Position numbers and translations under genes: made by a program
Shown here: positions 34,815 through 43,068 of the stretch, piece by piece
Layout: each line of letters opens with the position of its first letter
How positions within the stretch are numbered: the stretch's first letter is position 1
The notes under the pieces: model-generated
Seen by the model: the letters and a program-made list of their open reading frames with translations, nothing else
Told to the model about the DNA's origin: nothing
Databases searched by the model: none
From: Prevotellaceae bacterium
GTDB taxonomy: Bacteria > Bacteroidota > Bacteroidia > Bacteroidales > Bacteroidaceae
Length of the DNA stretch: 64,000 nt
NCBI GenBank assembly: GCA_019420585.1
Contig: JAHZGX010000004.1
Coordinates: 62,001 to 126,000, forward strand
Reading direction: 5' to 3'

Positions 34815-34862
34815 AGCATACCCAGAAACATGGAACGTGCAGCAGAAGAAGTCAGCGTACGC

Positions 34863-35321
34863 TCACTCCACTCCGTATTTGGGAGACACGCCATACTGGT
34901 TCTCGCATGGGTCACTATCCTGACACAGGAACACAATCAGTACTAGCCGGAAAAGAAGCAGGAGAATCGGCCATAGGAACAACACGGGAAATGCGGACAA
35001 AAGCGACCAAGGACTTGCAAAAGCCAACAGGATACTAGCACCAAGAACCATCACAATCACGATTCCGGACAAATACTGGAATATGAGGAACACCCCATAC
35101 CACCATCCGCTACGCCCCGTATCGTGCAGCCTCCTGAAAGTCAGAGGGAAAATCAGGAGGTCAACAAGGCTCAAGACAGCAGGTGCTATGGCGACAATGA
35201 CATACGCGATGAGCGCCACCCACCAATATTCCGACCTTCGCGAGCGGCCTGTAAACTCAAAGAAACGACTGACGGCCAACTGTACGGCCTCCTGGAATGT
35301 AAGTGGAGTTTTCTCTTTCAT
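34863..35321 (-). CDS. DUF805-family membrane protein
   Basis: DUF805 proteins are small inner-membrane proteins of unknown function. From the ATG at 35321 the protein is 152 aa. It shows FFEFTGRSRRSEYWW and LTFRRLHDTGRSGWW, the two family signatures, and about four hydrophobic segments. An in-frame upstream extension (37 residues, Cys/His-rich) runs past any expected start and is rejected. Monocistronic. Confidence 0.85.
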   Translation of the reverse strand: MKEKTPLTFQEAVQLAVSRFFEFTGRSRRSEYWWVALIAYVIVAIAPAVLSLVDLLIFPLTFRRLHDTGRSGWWYGVFLIFQYLSGIVIVMVLGASILLAFASPWSLLSAFPVLFLWPILLLLFRLVLIVFLCQDSDPCENQYGVSPKYGVE

Positions 35322-35449
35322 ACCTTTGTTTCTGTTTTTTAAGAAATGACACATTGTCACTGATTGATGATGGCCGACCCGGGCATCCACACCCACATGA
35401 CATGGGCAATGGGCACCAACCGAGAAAGGCATCCGCCTGCTATCAGAGG

Positions 35450-35457
35450 CAAAGATA
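35450..35457 (-). promoter_or_regulatory. Promoter -7 box for the DUF805 gene
   Basis: On the minus strand TATCTTTG matches TAnnTTTG. It lies 129 nt before the chosen start. Confidence 0.45.
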
Positions 35458-35515
35458 GGGAATTTCCAGAAACAAGAAGATGTCCGCTCTCATGAATTTA
35501 ACTGCACACATAAAA

Positions 35516-35549
35516 AAAGCCCGCCGACGAACAATCGCCAACGGACTTT
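35516..35549 (-). terminator. Terminator of the rpsF-rpsR-rplI operon
   Basis: On the minus strand a 15-bp stem (with several G-U pairs) and a 4-nt loop are followed by a run of seven T that begins inside the stem. It lies 33 nt past the rplI stop. Confidence 0.8.
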
Positions 35550-35581
35550 CCCAATGATTCAGTTTGAGTTTTCTCTTCTGT

Positions 35582-36109
35582 TTATGCCTCAGCGGGAGCC
35601 TCAGGAGCAGTCTCCTCGGCAGGTGCAGCAGTCTCAGCAGGAGCCTCCACGGCAGGAACTGCAGTCTCGCCCTCAGCCACAACGGTGAAAGGCACCTCTG
35701 CAGAAACCTCCTTGTGAAGTTTCACCACAGCCACATAGTCACCCACTGTCTTCACATCCTTCACGGTGATGGTCTTACGATTGATTTCGAAGCCCTGCTT
35801 CTGGAGTTCGTCAGCAATCTGCAGGCTGTTCACGCTTCCGTATATCACACCTGTGGCACTCACCTTGGTGGTGATAGTCAAAGACAATGCACTGAGTTTC
35901 TGAGCCAGTGCCTCAGCCTCAGCCTTCACCTTGGCCAACTTCACGGCCTTCTGCTTCAAATCCTCTGCCAACTGCTTCTTGGCACTCTCGCTGGCAATCA
36001 CGCCCTTGCCGAAAGGAATAAGATAGTTACGTCCATAGCCGGACTTCACATTCACAATGTCATTCTTGTAACCCAAGCCAATGACGTCTTCTTTCAGTAT
36101 AATTTCCAT
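35582..36109 (-). CDS. rplI: Ribosomal protein L9 with acidic Ala/Pro-rich extension
   Basis: L9 is a long two-domain protein of the large ribosomal subunit. Residues 1-147 are a normal L9: KEDVIGLGYKNDIVNVKSGYGRNYL, trimmed here to the N-domain signature, then the connecting helix and C-domain. The last 28 or so residues are a low-complexity tail of Ala, Pro and Glu (AVPAVEAPAETAAPAEE) not needed for the family fold. Third in the rpsF-rpsR-rplI operon. Confidence 0.95.
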   Translation of the reverse strand: MEIILKEDVIGLGYKNDIVNVKSGYGRNYLIPFGKGVIASESAKKQLAEDLKQKAVKLAKVKAEAEALAQKLSALSLTITTKVSATGVIYGSVNSLQIADELQKQGFEINRKTITVKDVKTVGDYVAVVKLHKEVSAEVPFTVVAEGETAVPAVEAPAETAAPAEETAPEAPAEA

Positions 36110-36126
36110 GTCTTTTCCTCCAGATT

Positions 36127-36393
36127 TTACTTCATCAAGTCTGTTACGAAGGGAAGCAGAGCCAAGTGGCGTGCACGCTTCACGGCCTGAGCCACGCGGC
36201 GCTGGTACTTGAGTGAGGTGCCTGTGATACGGCGGGGCAGAATCTTGCCCTGCTCATTCAGGAACTTCTTCAGGAACTCAGGGTCCTTGTAGTCAATATA
36301 CTTGATTCCGCTCTTCTTGAAACGGCAGTACTTCTTCTTCTTGACGTCAATAGCGGGTGCTGTCAAATAGCGAATCTCTGATTGCTGTGCCAT
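36127..36393 (-). CDS. rpsR: Ribosomal protein S18
   Basis: S18 is a small-subunit protein that pairs with S6. From ATG 36393 the protein is 88 aa and basic, with YCRFKKSGIKYIDYKD and LPRRITGTSLKYQRRV typical of S18. The frame stays open upstream into rpsF, but the ATG at 36393 gives the usual N-terminus MAQQSEIRYL. The end of rpsF lies 4 nt from this start. Confidence 0.97.
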   Translation of the reverse strand: MAQQSEIRYLTAPAIDVKKKKYCRFKKSGIKYIDYKDPEFLKKFLNEQGKILPRRITGTSLKYQRRVAQAVKRARHLALLPFVTDLMK

Positions 36394-36397
36394 GTTC

Positions 36398-36739
36398 TTA
36401 AGCCTCCTTGGTTGATTTGTTGTTTCTTCTCTTCTCAGCATACTCTGCTGCGTACTTCTCCATCTTGACTGTCAGATAGCGAAGAACCTTCTCATCACGA
36501 CGGTAAGCAATCTCCAGAGTCTTGATTGTCTCAGGTGCAGCCTTGAACTCGATTAGTTCAAAGAAGCCCGTACTCTTCTTCTGGATGGGATAAGCCAACT
36601 TCTTCAAGCCCCAGTTCTCTTCGTTGATAATCTCGGCACCGGCCTGAGTAAGAACGCCTTTGAACTTGCTGACCGCTTCCTTCATCTGTTCATCAGACAA
36701 AACGGGAGTCAAAATGAAAACGGTTTCGTATTGATTCAT
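36398..36739 (-). CDS. rpsF: Ribosomal protein S6
   Basis: S6 binds S18 on the platform of the small subunit. The 113-aa protein starts MNQYETVFILTPVL and contains NWGLKKLAYPIQKKSTGFF, the family signature. It is first in the operon, with a promoter box 46 nt upstream. In this order the S6:S18 pair often controls its own mRNA in bacteria; the short leader was not shown to carry that structure here. Confidence 0.97.
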   Translation of the reverse strand: MNQYETVFILTPVLSDEQMKEAVSKFKGVLTQAGAEIINEENWGLKKLAYPIQKKSTGFFELIEFKAAPETIKTLEIAYRRDEKVLRYLTVKMEKYAAEYAEKRRNNKSTKEA

Positions 36740-36785
36740 AATACGTTAATTGAATTAATGAATTATTTTTTGCACAAATGCGGTG

Positions 36786-36793
36786 CAAAGGTA
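36786..36793 (-). promoter_or_regulatory. Promoter -7 box for rpsF-rpsR-rplI
   Basis: On the minus strand TACCTTTG matches TAnnTTTG. The region from 36794 to 37077 holds no other gene that I can support. Confidence 0.65.
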
Positions 36794-37077
36794 CAGATTT
36801 CTTGCGGAACCGGCAAAGAATCAAGGCATTTTCTTTGCCGGCATTTCCCGGTTTCCTTTACCAACGAGGCCGGCATTGTGTCATCAGCCTCACATGCCTT
36901 TTGCCGACATACAAATGTATAATGTATGCCACGCCTCATTCCTGCAGGGCACAAGAGGAGACAGGCACTACACTGAGCATCATGCTTACTTTTTTTAGGA
37001 AAACGTTTCTCTGTCTCGGGAAAAATGTGTTATTTTGCGTATGAAATGAACCGAAAACATAAAACATCCACAACGAA

Positions 37078-37245
37078 ATGAAGAATTATATCGGCATAGC
37101 CGCCATTACATTGGGCGCGCTTCTTTTGGTAATTAGTTATATCACAGGCAGCCTGGTGGACTACAACTCCGTACAGGCAATCGCCCTCCTGCTGATTGTG
37201 GCAGGCATCGTGGCTCACATCATCGTCACGAAGCGTCCATCATAA
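37078..37245 (+). CDS. Small two-segment membrane protein
   Basis: This 55-aa frame (ATG 37078, TAA 37243-37245) encodes MKNYIGIAAITLGALLLV, then SYITGSLVDYNSVQ, then a second hydrophobic segment and a basic end (VTKRPS). Two membrane helices joined by a short loop are clear. I recall similar tiny proteins from Bacteroidales; no function is known. A near-match to the -7 box (TTATTTTG, 37030-37037) lies upstream. The next gene starts 20 nt later. Confidence 0.7.
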   Translation: MKNYIGIAAITLGALLLVISYITGSLVDYNSVQAIALLLIVAGIVAHIIVTKRPS

Positions 37246-37265
37246 GCCACCGCAACGCACGTTGC

Positions 37266-37968
37266 ATGCACACCATAAAAGCATCTTCACTTCTCCGCCT
37301 GTTGGCAGGAGTAGCATTTTTTACGTGCTCCTGCCAGGAAATCCACGCACAGTATGATGACGGAAACAGTGATGTGGAGGATTGGCAACTATTTGACGAG
37401 GAGGAGACTGACAGCGCAGTGAAGCCCCGTCACAAGGAATGGAAGAACATGGCTTACGTGCGCTACTCACCTTCGCAGTACACCTTTCCAGGCTGCACGC
37501 CCCACCTGCACTTTCAGGAAGTGAACCTGGGATGGGCGAGAAGCCTGCAGGTGGCCGACAGCATCCCCATCTTCGTTGAGGCGGGAGCAGAGGTGAAGTA
37601 CTCATTTTCTGCCGGAGACAAGCGCCACGGAAATGCCAAGTACAGCCTGCTCACGTTCCGCGTACCTGTCAACGTAACATACAAACTCTACCTCTCGCGT
37701 ACACGAAACATTGCGCTCGCACCACAGGCAGGCGTACACTTCCGTGTCATAGCAATGGGAAAGGAGAAGATGGACGGGCAAAGGGGAAAACGACAGGAAC
37801 AACCAGACGGGCAGCGCATGGGAAAGGTGCCAACTGGGATGGCAGGTGGGATTGCGGCTGCAAGTGGAGAGATTCTTCATCACTGCTGGCTGCGGACGCG
37901 ACTTCCCCGACAAGGGTAAGCGTCCGCAAATACATGAAGGCGGCATCACCGCTGGCATGTGCTTCTAA
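37266..37968 (+). pseudogene. Outer-membrane beta-barrel protein gene with a frameshift
   Basis: The first frame (ATG 37266) encodes a signal peptide (ending IHAQ), an acidic segment (DVEDWQLFDEEETD) and beta-strands ending with LYLSRTRNIALAPQAGVHF. It then runs into low-complexity basic sequence and stops at 37919. In the +1 frame, from about 37790 to the TAA at 37966-37968, the barrel resumes (ERCQLGWQVGLRLQVERFF... GGITAGMCF) and ends with the C-terminal Phe usual in outer-membrane proteins. One inserted base near the GGGGAAAA run (37783-37790) explains this. It is either a sequencing error or a broken gene. Confidence 0.75.
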
Positions 37969-38015
37969 GTAAAGTGGCACAAGCAAGATACGGCATACCC
38001 CAAAGCACAACGAAA

Positions 38016-38060
38016 GAAGCCCGGAGCATCACTGCACAGACTGCAGCCCCCGGGCTTTCC
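38016..38060 (+). terminator. Terminator after the frameshifted barrel gene
   Basis: Stem AAGCCCGG/CCGGGCTT with an inner CTGCA/TGCAG hairpin; TTT follows the second arm. It lies about 50 nt past the restored stop codon. Confidence 0.6.
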
Positions 38061-38154
38061 CGTATCATCATGCATCGTCAGCCGGAAAACGGCACCACCT
38101 CATTGCACATCCACGATGCCTCCAAAAAGGCACTGCGGTGCGATGGCCAACGCA

Positions 38155-38181
38155 GAGCGCTGCGCTTCTAACATTTGTCAG
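38155..38181 (-). repeat. Dispersed palindromic motif, degenerate copy 3
   Basis: On the minus strand ACAAATGTTA followed by a GCGCAGCGCT core resembles 47243-47269. No gene is seen in 38061-38288. Confidence 0.45.
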
Positions 38182-38288
38182 AAGCGTCTGACAACCCACC
38201 GCAATGGTCATCCAGGCACACCGTTCCCGGGGACAGTTGACCCTCACCTTCTGCCGCCAGGCAAAAAGCAATGCAGAGGGAAACCGCA

Positions 38289-38984
38289 TCAATAAGAAGG
38301 AACCACCAGACGGTATCCCTTTCCATGCACGTTGTTTATCTCCACGTTGGGGTCGTCCTTGAGATGCTTCCTCAACTTGGTGATGTACACATCCATGCTC
38401 CTTGCATTGAAATAATTATCATCAATCCAGATAGTCTTCAGTGCCAAGTCACGCTCCAGTACATCGTTCATGTGAGCACACAGCATGCTCAGGAGTTCAC
38501 TCTCCTTGGTGGTCAACTTGGTGGACTTATCATCGATGCTGAGTATCTGACGCTGCGTGTCAAAAGTGAAGCGTCCTAGTTGATAACGCACGGCAGTCTG
38601 CTTGTTGCGCACTTTCACCCGCCGCAGGATGGCCTCCATACGGTACACCAGTTCGTCCATGGAGAACGGTTTGGTGAGATAGTCATCAGCTCCTAACTTG
38701 AATCCCTCAAGTATGTCATCCTTGAGATTCTTGGCTGTCAGGAACATGATGGGCACTTCAGAGTTTATCATGCGCAGTTCGCGCGCCAATGTGAATCCGT
38801 CCATTTTGGGCATCATGACGTCAAGCAGACACATATCATACTTGCCCTTGACGAAAGCCTTGTAGCCTGCCTCGCCATCGAGATAGAGTTCTGCGTCATA
38901 ACCCTTTGCCTGCAGGTACTCCCGCACAAGCATTCCCAGACTTTCCTCATCCTCACACAGTAAGATGTGCAGTTTGTTTTCCAT
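38289..38984 (-). CDS. rprY: OmpR-family response regulator RprY
   Basis: RprY is the DNA-binding partner of RprX in Bacteroidales. The 231-aa protein has a receiver domain with acidic pocket Glu11-Asp12, phosphoacceptor Asp55 (LLDVMMPKMDG) and Lys in LTAKN. A winged-helix domain follows (residues about 130-230: TTKESELLSMLCAHMNDVLER...MDVYITKLRKHLKDDPNVEI). It starts 18 nt after rprX. RprY has been linked to stress responses and to nqr in Porphyromonas; that link is knowledge from the literature, not visible here. Confidence 0.92.
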   Translation of the reverse strand: MENKLHILLCEDEESLGMLVREYLQAKGYDAELYLDGEAGYKAFVKGKYDMCLLDVMMPKMDGFTLARELRMINSEVPIMFLTAKNLKDDILEGFKLGADDYLTKPFSMDELVYRMEAILRRVKVRNKQTAVRYQLGRFTFDTQRQILSIDDKSTKLTTKESELLSMLCAHMNDVLERDLALKTIWIDDNYFNARSMDVYITKLRKHLKDDPNVEINNVHGKGYRLVVPSY

Positions 38985-39002
38985 ACTCTTTTTGTTTTAT
39001 GA

Positions 39003-40526
39003 TTAGTCTTGTACAGTCTGTAGCGTGATGGTGAATTTCGTGCCTACTCTCGGTTCGCTCGTCACCTTGATGGTACCATGGAGCAACTCCACCATGCTCT
39101 TCACGTAGGCCAGCCCCAGCCCAAAGCCCTTCACGTTGTGCTGGTCACCGGTATGCACACGATAGAATTTCTCGAAGATATGCTTCAGATTCTCCTTCTG
39201 GATACCAATGCCATTGTCCTGGATGCTGATGCAGAGATTGTCCCCCTGGTTCCAGGTGGCCACCTCCAGATGTATGGGAACATCCTCGCGCCTGTATTTG
39301 ACAGCATTGTCAAGCAGGTTGTAGATAATATTGGTAAAGTGCATTTCGTCCACATTGACAAAGGGATTGAAGGCTTCAAAGCGAGTGTCGAGCGTTCCCC
39401 CCGAATTGGTCACCTGCAGCGAGTATATCTTCACTATGGTCTCTATCTGCTCGTTGGCATCCAGTTCCTGCAGTTTGAGCGCAATGTTGTTCCTGTCAAA
39501 CAGGCTCATTTGCAGCACCTTCTCCACTTGCAGACGCAGGCGGGTGGTCTCGTTGTTTATCGCACCACCCAGGCGTTCGTAAGTAGCCTCGCTCTTGGGC
39601 ACCTGCTTGTCCACAAGCATCTGTGCCGCAATGGATATGGTGGAGAGAGGCGTCTTGAACTCGTGAGTCATGTTGTGTATGAAGTCGTTCTTCATCTCGC
39701 TCACTTTCTTCTGACGTATCACGAGATACACGGTGACGAGGAAGGTCACGAAGAGGATAATGGTGAAGAGCATGGCAGGAGCCACAAAACGTGCTATCCC
39801 CAAAATATATCTTGTCTGATCCGGGAAATGCACCTTCACCACGCCCATCTGCCCCGTAGGGTCACTACGGAACAGCGTCTGCGAGTAACTGGTCTTGTTG
39901 CCCGTATCTTCATAGTCAGTGCAGCGGAACACCTCACGCCCATCGGAAGTATACACCACATAATGGAATGGAATGACGATGCCATTGCGCTCCAGTGCCA
40001 TGCGCAGGCAGTTATCCAGCACGCCCGGATTGAGCCTGTCCTGGAAACGCAGTTCGCTGGCCTGGTACATGACAGCATAGATGACCTCGTCGAGCACATC
40101 GCGTTCATACACGTAGGCAGCCTGCACGTGTTTCTGCAGATGACTGATGGCACGTGCCACGCTGCTCACTCGGGGCATCGTAAGAGTGTTGGGGAACTGT
40201 GAAGGGCGCTTACCCACGAACTGCATGCCGGAAAGCCCACGCAAAGTGTCCTGCGGCGTAAACTGGGGCAATCTGCCCAGTGTATCGGTCATCTCCATGC
40301 GGTGCTTCTCCAGTTCATGCTGGCTGATGATCGTCTGCAGATAACGGAAGGTTTCGGCTTTCTCCAGATCACGCGATGCCTGGTCGAGGCTTCGGAACAC
40401 GCTTTCCTCGAACTGCTGCCTGCGCATGCGCACGATGGCCGTTGCGTAGCGGCTCTGCAGATAGAGCAACGCAAGGAACGACACACCAATGACAATGCAG
40501 ATGCACCAGATATAACTTCTCTTCAT
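39003..40526 (-). CDS. rprX: Sensor histidine kinase RprX
   Basis: From ATG 40526 the protein is 507 aa. It has an N-terminal membrane segment (about 6-24), a periplasmic sensor region of about 220 residues, and a second membrane segment (about 248-271). The cytoplasmic kinase has phosphoacceptor His288 (NMTHEFKTPLS) and an HATPase domain with N, G1 and G2 boxes (NLLDNAVKY, DNGIGI, GFGLGLAYV). The frame extends 19 residues upstream past the promoter box and is not used. It probably signals to RprY, the next gene. Confidence 0.92.
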   Translation of the reverse strand: MKRSYIWCICIVIGVSFLALLYLQSRYATAIVRMRRQQFEESVFRSLDQASRDLEKAETFRYLQTIISQHELEKHRMEMTDTLGRLPQFTPQDTLRGLSGMQFVGKRPSQFPNTLTMPRVSSVARAISHLQKHVQAAYVYERDVLDEVIYAVMYQASELRFQDRLNPGVLDNCLRMALERNGIVIPFHYVVYTSDGREVFRCTDYEDTGNKTSYSQTLFRSDPTGQMGVVKVHFPDQTRYILGIARFVAPAMLFTIILFVTFLVTVYLVIRQKKVSEMKNDFIHNMTHEFKTPLSTISIAAQMLVDKQVPKSEATYERLGGAINNETTRLRLQVEKVLQMSLFDRNNIALKLQELDANEQIETIVKIYSLQVTNSGGTLDTRFEAFNPFVNVDEMHFTNIIYNLLDNAVKYRREDVPIHLEVATWNQGDNLCISIQDNGIGIQKENLKHIFEKFYRVHTGDQHNVKGFGLGLAYVKSMVELLHGTIKVTSEPRVGTKFTITLQTVQD

Positions 40527-40531
40527 ACCGG

Positions 40532-40539
40532 CAAATTTA
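40532..40539 (-). promoter_or_regulatory. Promoter -7 box for rprXY, very close to the start codon
   Basis: On the minus strand TAAATTTG is followed after five bases by the rprX ATG, as at mtaB. This predicts a nearly leaderless transcript. Confidence 0.5.
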
Positions 40540-40561
40540 GCGGCTTTCGGGGGGACAGACA

Positions 40562-40590
40562 AAAAAACCGATGCCAAAAGCATCGGTTTT
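40562..40590 (-). terminator. Bidirectional terminator downstream of the EF-G2 gene
   Basis: A perfect 12-bp stem (AAAAACCGATGC/GCATCGGTTTTT) with a 5-nt loop lies 190 nt past the stop of the minus-strand EF-G2 gene and before rprX. It separates the two units. No gene is seen in 40591-40782. Confidence 0.8.
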
Positions 40591-40782
40591 TAACATTATT
40601 AAGATTTTCGATAACTATTGATTGGTGCTTTGTCAATCACACAACACTTTACTATGCCTTTTCACTCTCATCAGCATCCCCCTTCAGTCCAACTGTCATG
40701 CCGTGGCACAGGAAGCGCGATGCAGCACACCCGAAAGCACGGCCACACAGCACGGAGAGAGGCATGGCACAAGGGAACAAGG

Positions 40783-42936
40783 TCAATCCTGCTGAGATGC
40801 CTCGTACTCTGCAATGAGTTTGTTCTGCACATCAGTGGGCACCAGTTCGTATGACGCGAACTTCATGATGAAACTGGCTCGCCCGCCAGTTATGCTACTC
40901 AAGGCAGTGCTGTAATTGAGCATTTCCTTCTGAGGTGCCTTGGCCACAATCTTCTCGTAGCCATTCTCACTGGTCATACCCATTATCATGGCTCTGCGTC
41001 CCTGCAAGTCACCCATCACGTCACCCATCTTGTCACTCGGCACAAACACCTCTACGTCATAGATAGGCTCCAGTATCTTGGGACCCGCTTCACGGAACGC
41101 CTGGGCAAACGCCTGTCTTCCGGCCAACATGAACGAAAGTTCGTTGCTGTCCACAGGGTGCATCTTTCCGTCATACACGATGACCCGAACGTCACGCGCA
41201 TAGCATCCCGTCAAGGGACCCTGTTCCATGCGCTGCATCACGCCCTTGAGTATGGCAGGCATGAAACGTGCATCAATGGCTCCGCCTACCACGCTGTTGA
41301 TGAACACAAGTTTGCCTCCCCACTCCAATTCAACGGTCTCGGTACTCTTGGGATTGATGCGGAACTCCTGTCCGCCGAAGCGATACACCTCGGGCGCAGG
41401 CATGCCTTCATAATAAGGCTCCACGATGAGATGCACCTCACCAAACTGTCCCGCACCGCCTGACTGCTTCTTGTGACGGTAGTCAGCACGCGCTGCCTTG
41501 GTGATGGTCTCGCGGTAAGGAATCTTGGGCTCCAGGAATGTAACCTGTATCTTATCATTGTTCTCCAGCCTCCATTTCAAGGTACGCAGGTGGAACTCGC
41601 CCTGTCCGTGGACAATGATTTGCCGCAGTTCCTTGCTCTGCTCTATTCTCCATGTGGGATCCTCCTCCTTCATGCGCTGCAAGGCATTCATCATCTTCTC
41701 CGTCTCCGCCTCATTGACAGCCTTTATGGCACGGCTATACTTGGAGTTGGGATACTTGATGAAGTTGAAGCGATTGTCGCAGTCCTTGCCGTTGAGCGTG
41801 TTTCCGGTCTTCACATCCTTCAGTTTCACGGTGCAGCCAATATCACCTGCCACCAGTTCCTCCACCTTTATGCGGTTGGCTCCAGCGCATGCGAAGATTT
41901 GTGCAAGGCGCTCCTTGCTACCACGGTCGGCATTGCTCAGGTCATCTCCCTCGTGCACCTTACCGCTCATTACCTTGAAATATTGCACCTCACCGATGTG
42001 CGGTTCCACGGCCGTCTTGAAGAAGAACAGACTGGTGGGCGCATCCTTGCTGGGCACAACCTCCTCCCCTCGCGTATTGAACACGCGGGGCATCTCGTCA
42101 ACAAAGGGAACCACGTTGCCCAAGAACTCCATCAGGCGCCGCACGCCCATGTCTTTCCCGGCACACACGCAGAACACGGGGAACATGCCGCGGGCTGCCA
42201 AACCCTTTCGTATGCCCTCACGCATCTCATCCTCGGTGAGTGTCTCACTGTCAAAGAACTTCTCCATCAGACCTTCGTCATTCTCGGCGGCAGCCTCCAC
42301 CAGTGCCTTGTGCATCTCCAGTGCCTTGTCCATCTGGTCGGCCGGCACCTCCTCAATGGTGGGTTCTCCTCCATCGGGCCCCCACGAATACTTCTTCATC
42401 AGGAGCACATCTATCAAGGCATTGAAGCCAGGACCCGTCTGCAGGGGATACTGAATGGGCACCACCTTGGGACCATACACAGAGGTCAGTTGCTCAAGTA
42501 TGGCATCATAGTCGCAGTTTTCATCGTCCAACTGGTTTACCAGGAAGATGACAGGCTTGCCCAACTTCTCTGTATACCGGAAGTGATTCTGCGTGCCCAC
42601 CTCCACGCCACTTCCTCCCTTGAGCAGGAGTATGGCAGTGTCTGTAACGTTGAGAGCCGTCATGGCAGCCCCCACAAAGTCGTCACTTCCCGGACAGTCA
42701 ATGATGTTGAGTTTCTTGCCGTTCCATTCCACATGAAACACAGTGGAAAACACGCTGTATCCATACTCCTGTTCCACGGGGAAGTAGTCACTTACCGTAT
42801 TTTGCTGAGTGATGCGTCCACGACGCTTGATTACCCCAGCTTCATAAAGAAGAGCCTCTGTAAGGGTGGTCTTTCCAGCCCCGTCATTGCCAAGCAAGGC
42901 AATGTTCTTGATTTCGTTTGCTTGATAAGTTTTCAT
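40783..42936 (-). CDS. fusA2: EF-G paralogue (EF-G2) with altered GTPase motifs
   Basis: The 717-aa protein has the five-domain EF-G layout: G domain, GQGEFHLRTLKWRL in the domain III/IV region, RRAMIMGM in domain V. The P-loop is GNDGAGKTT (16-24). The G3 motif reads DCPGSDD (80-86), with Ser84 in place of the catalytic His of DTPGH. G4 is NQLD (134-137) instead of NKxD. In Bacteroides thetaiotaomicron an EF-G paralogue of this kind was reported to support translocation without GTP hydrolysis and to be needed for gut colonisation; these substitutions fit that class. Monocistronic, with no TAnnTTTG box recognised upstream. Confidence 0.9.
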   Translation of the reverse strand: MKTYQANEIKNIALLGNDGAGKTTLTEALLYEAGVIKRRGRITQQNTVSDYFPVEQEYGYSVFSTVFHVEWNGKKLNIIDCPGSDDFVGAAMTALNVTDTAILLLKGGSGVEVGTQNHFRYTEKLGKPVIFLVNQLDDENCDYDAILEQLTSVYGPKVVPIQYPLQTGPGFNALIDVLLMKKYSWGPDGGEPTIEEVPADQMDKALEMHKALVEAAAENDEGLMEKFFDSETLTEDEMREGIRKGLAARGMFPVFCVCAGKDMGVRRLMEFLGNVVPFVDEMPRVFNTRGEEVVPSKDAPTSLFFFKTAVEPHIGEVQYFKVMSGKVHEGDDLSNADRGSKERLAQIFACAGANRIKVEELVAGDIGCTVKLKDVKTGNTLNGKDCDNRFNFIKYPNSKYSRAIKAVNEAETEKMMNALQRMKEEDPTWRIEQSKELRQIIVHGQGEFHLRTLKWRLENNDKIQVTFLEPKIPYRETITKAARADYRHKKQSGGAGQFGEVHLIVEPYYEGMPAPEVYRFGGQEFRINPKSTETVELEWGGKLVFINSVVGGAIDARFMPAILKGVMQRMEQGPLTGCYARDVRVIVYDGKMHPVDSNELSFMLAGRQAFAQAFREAGPKILEPIYDVEVFVPSDKMGDVMGDLQGRRAMIMGMTSENGYEKIVAKAPQKEMLNYSTALSSITGGRASFIMKFASYELVPTDVQNKLIAEYEASQQD

Positions 42937-43068
42937 CTCTTCAGGCGTATTTGTGTTAGTCTGTTACTTATTTGTGGGTATAAATTTAGGTGTTTTCATG
43001 GACACGGCAATGTGTACGCCGTATGTTATAAAACATATTCCTACAAAAGAAGGTACAGGGAAGCCCCC

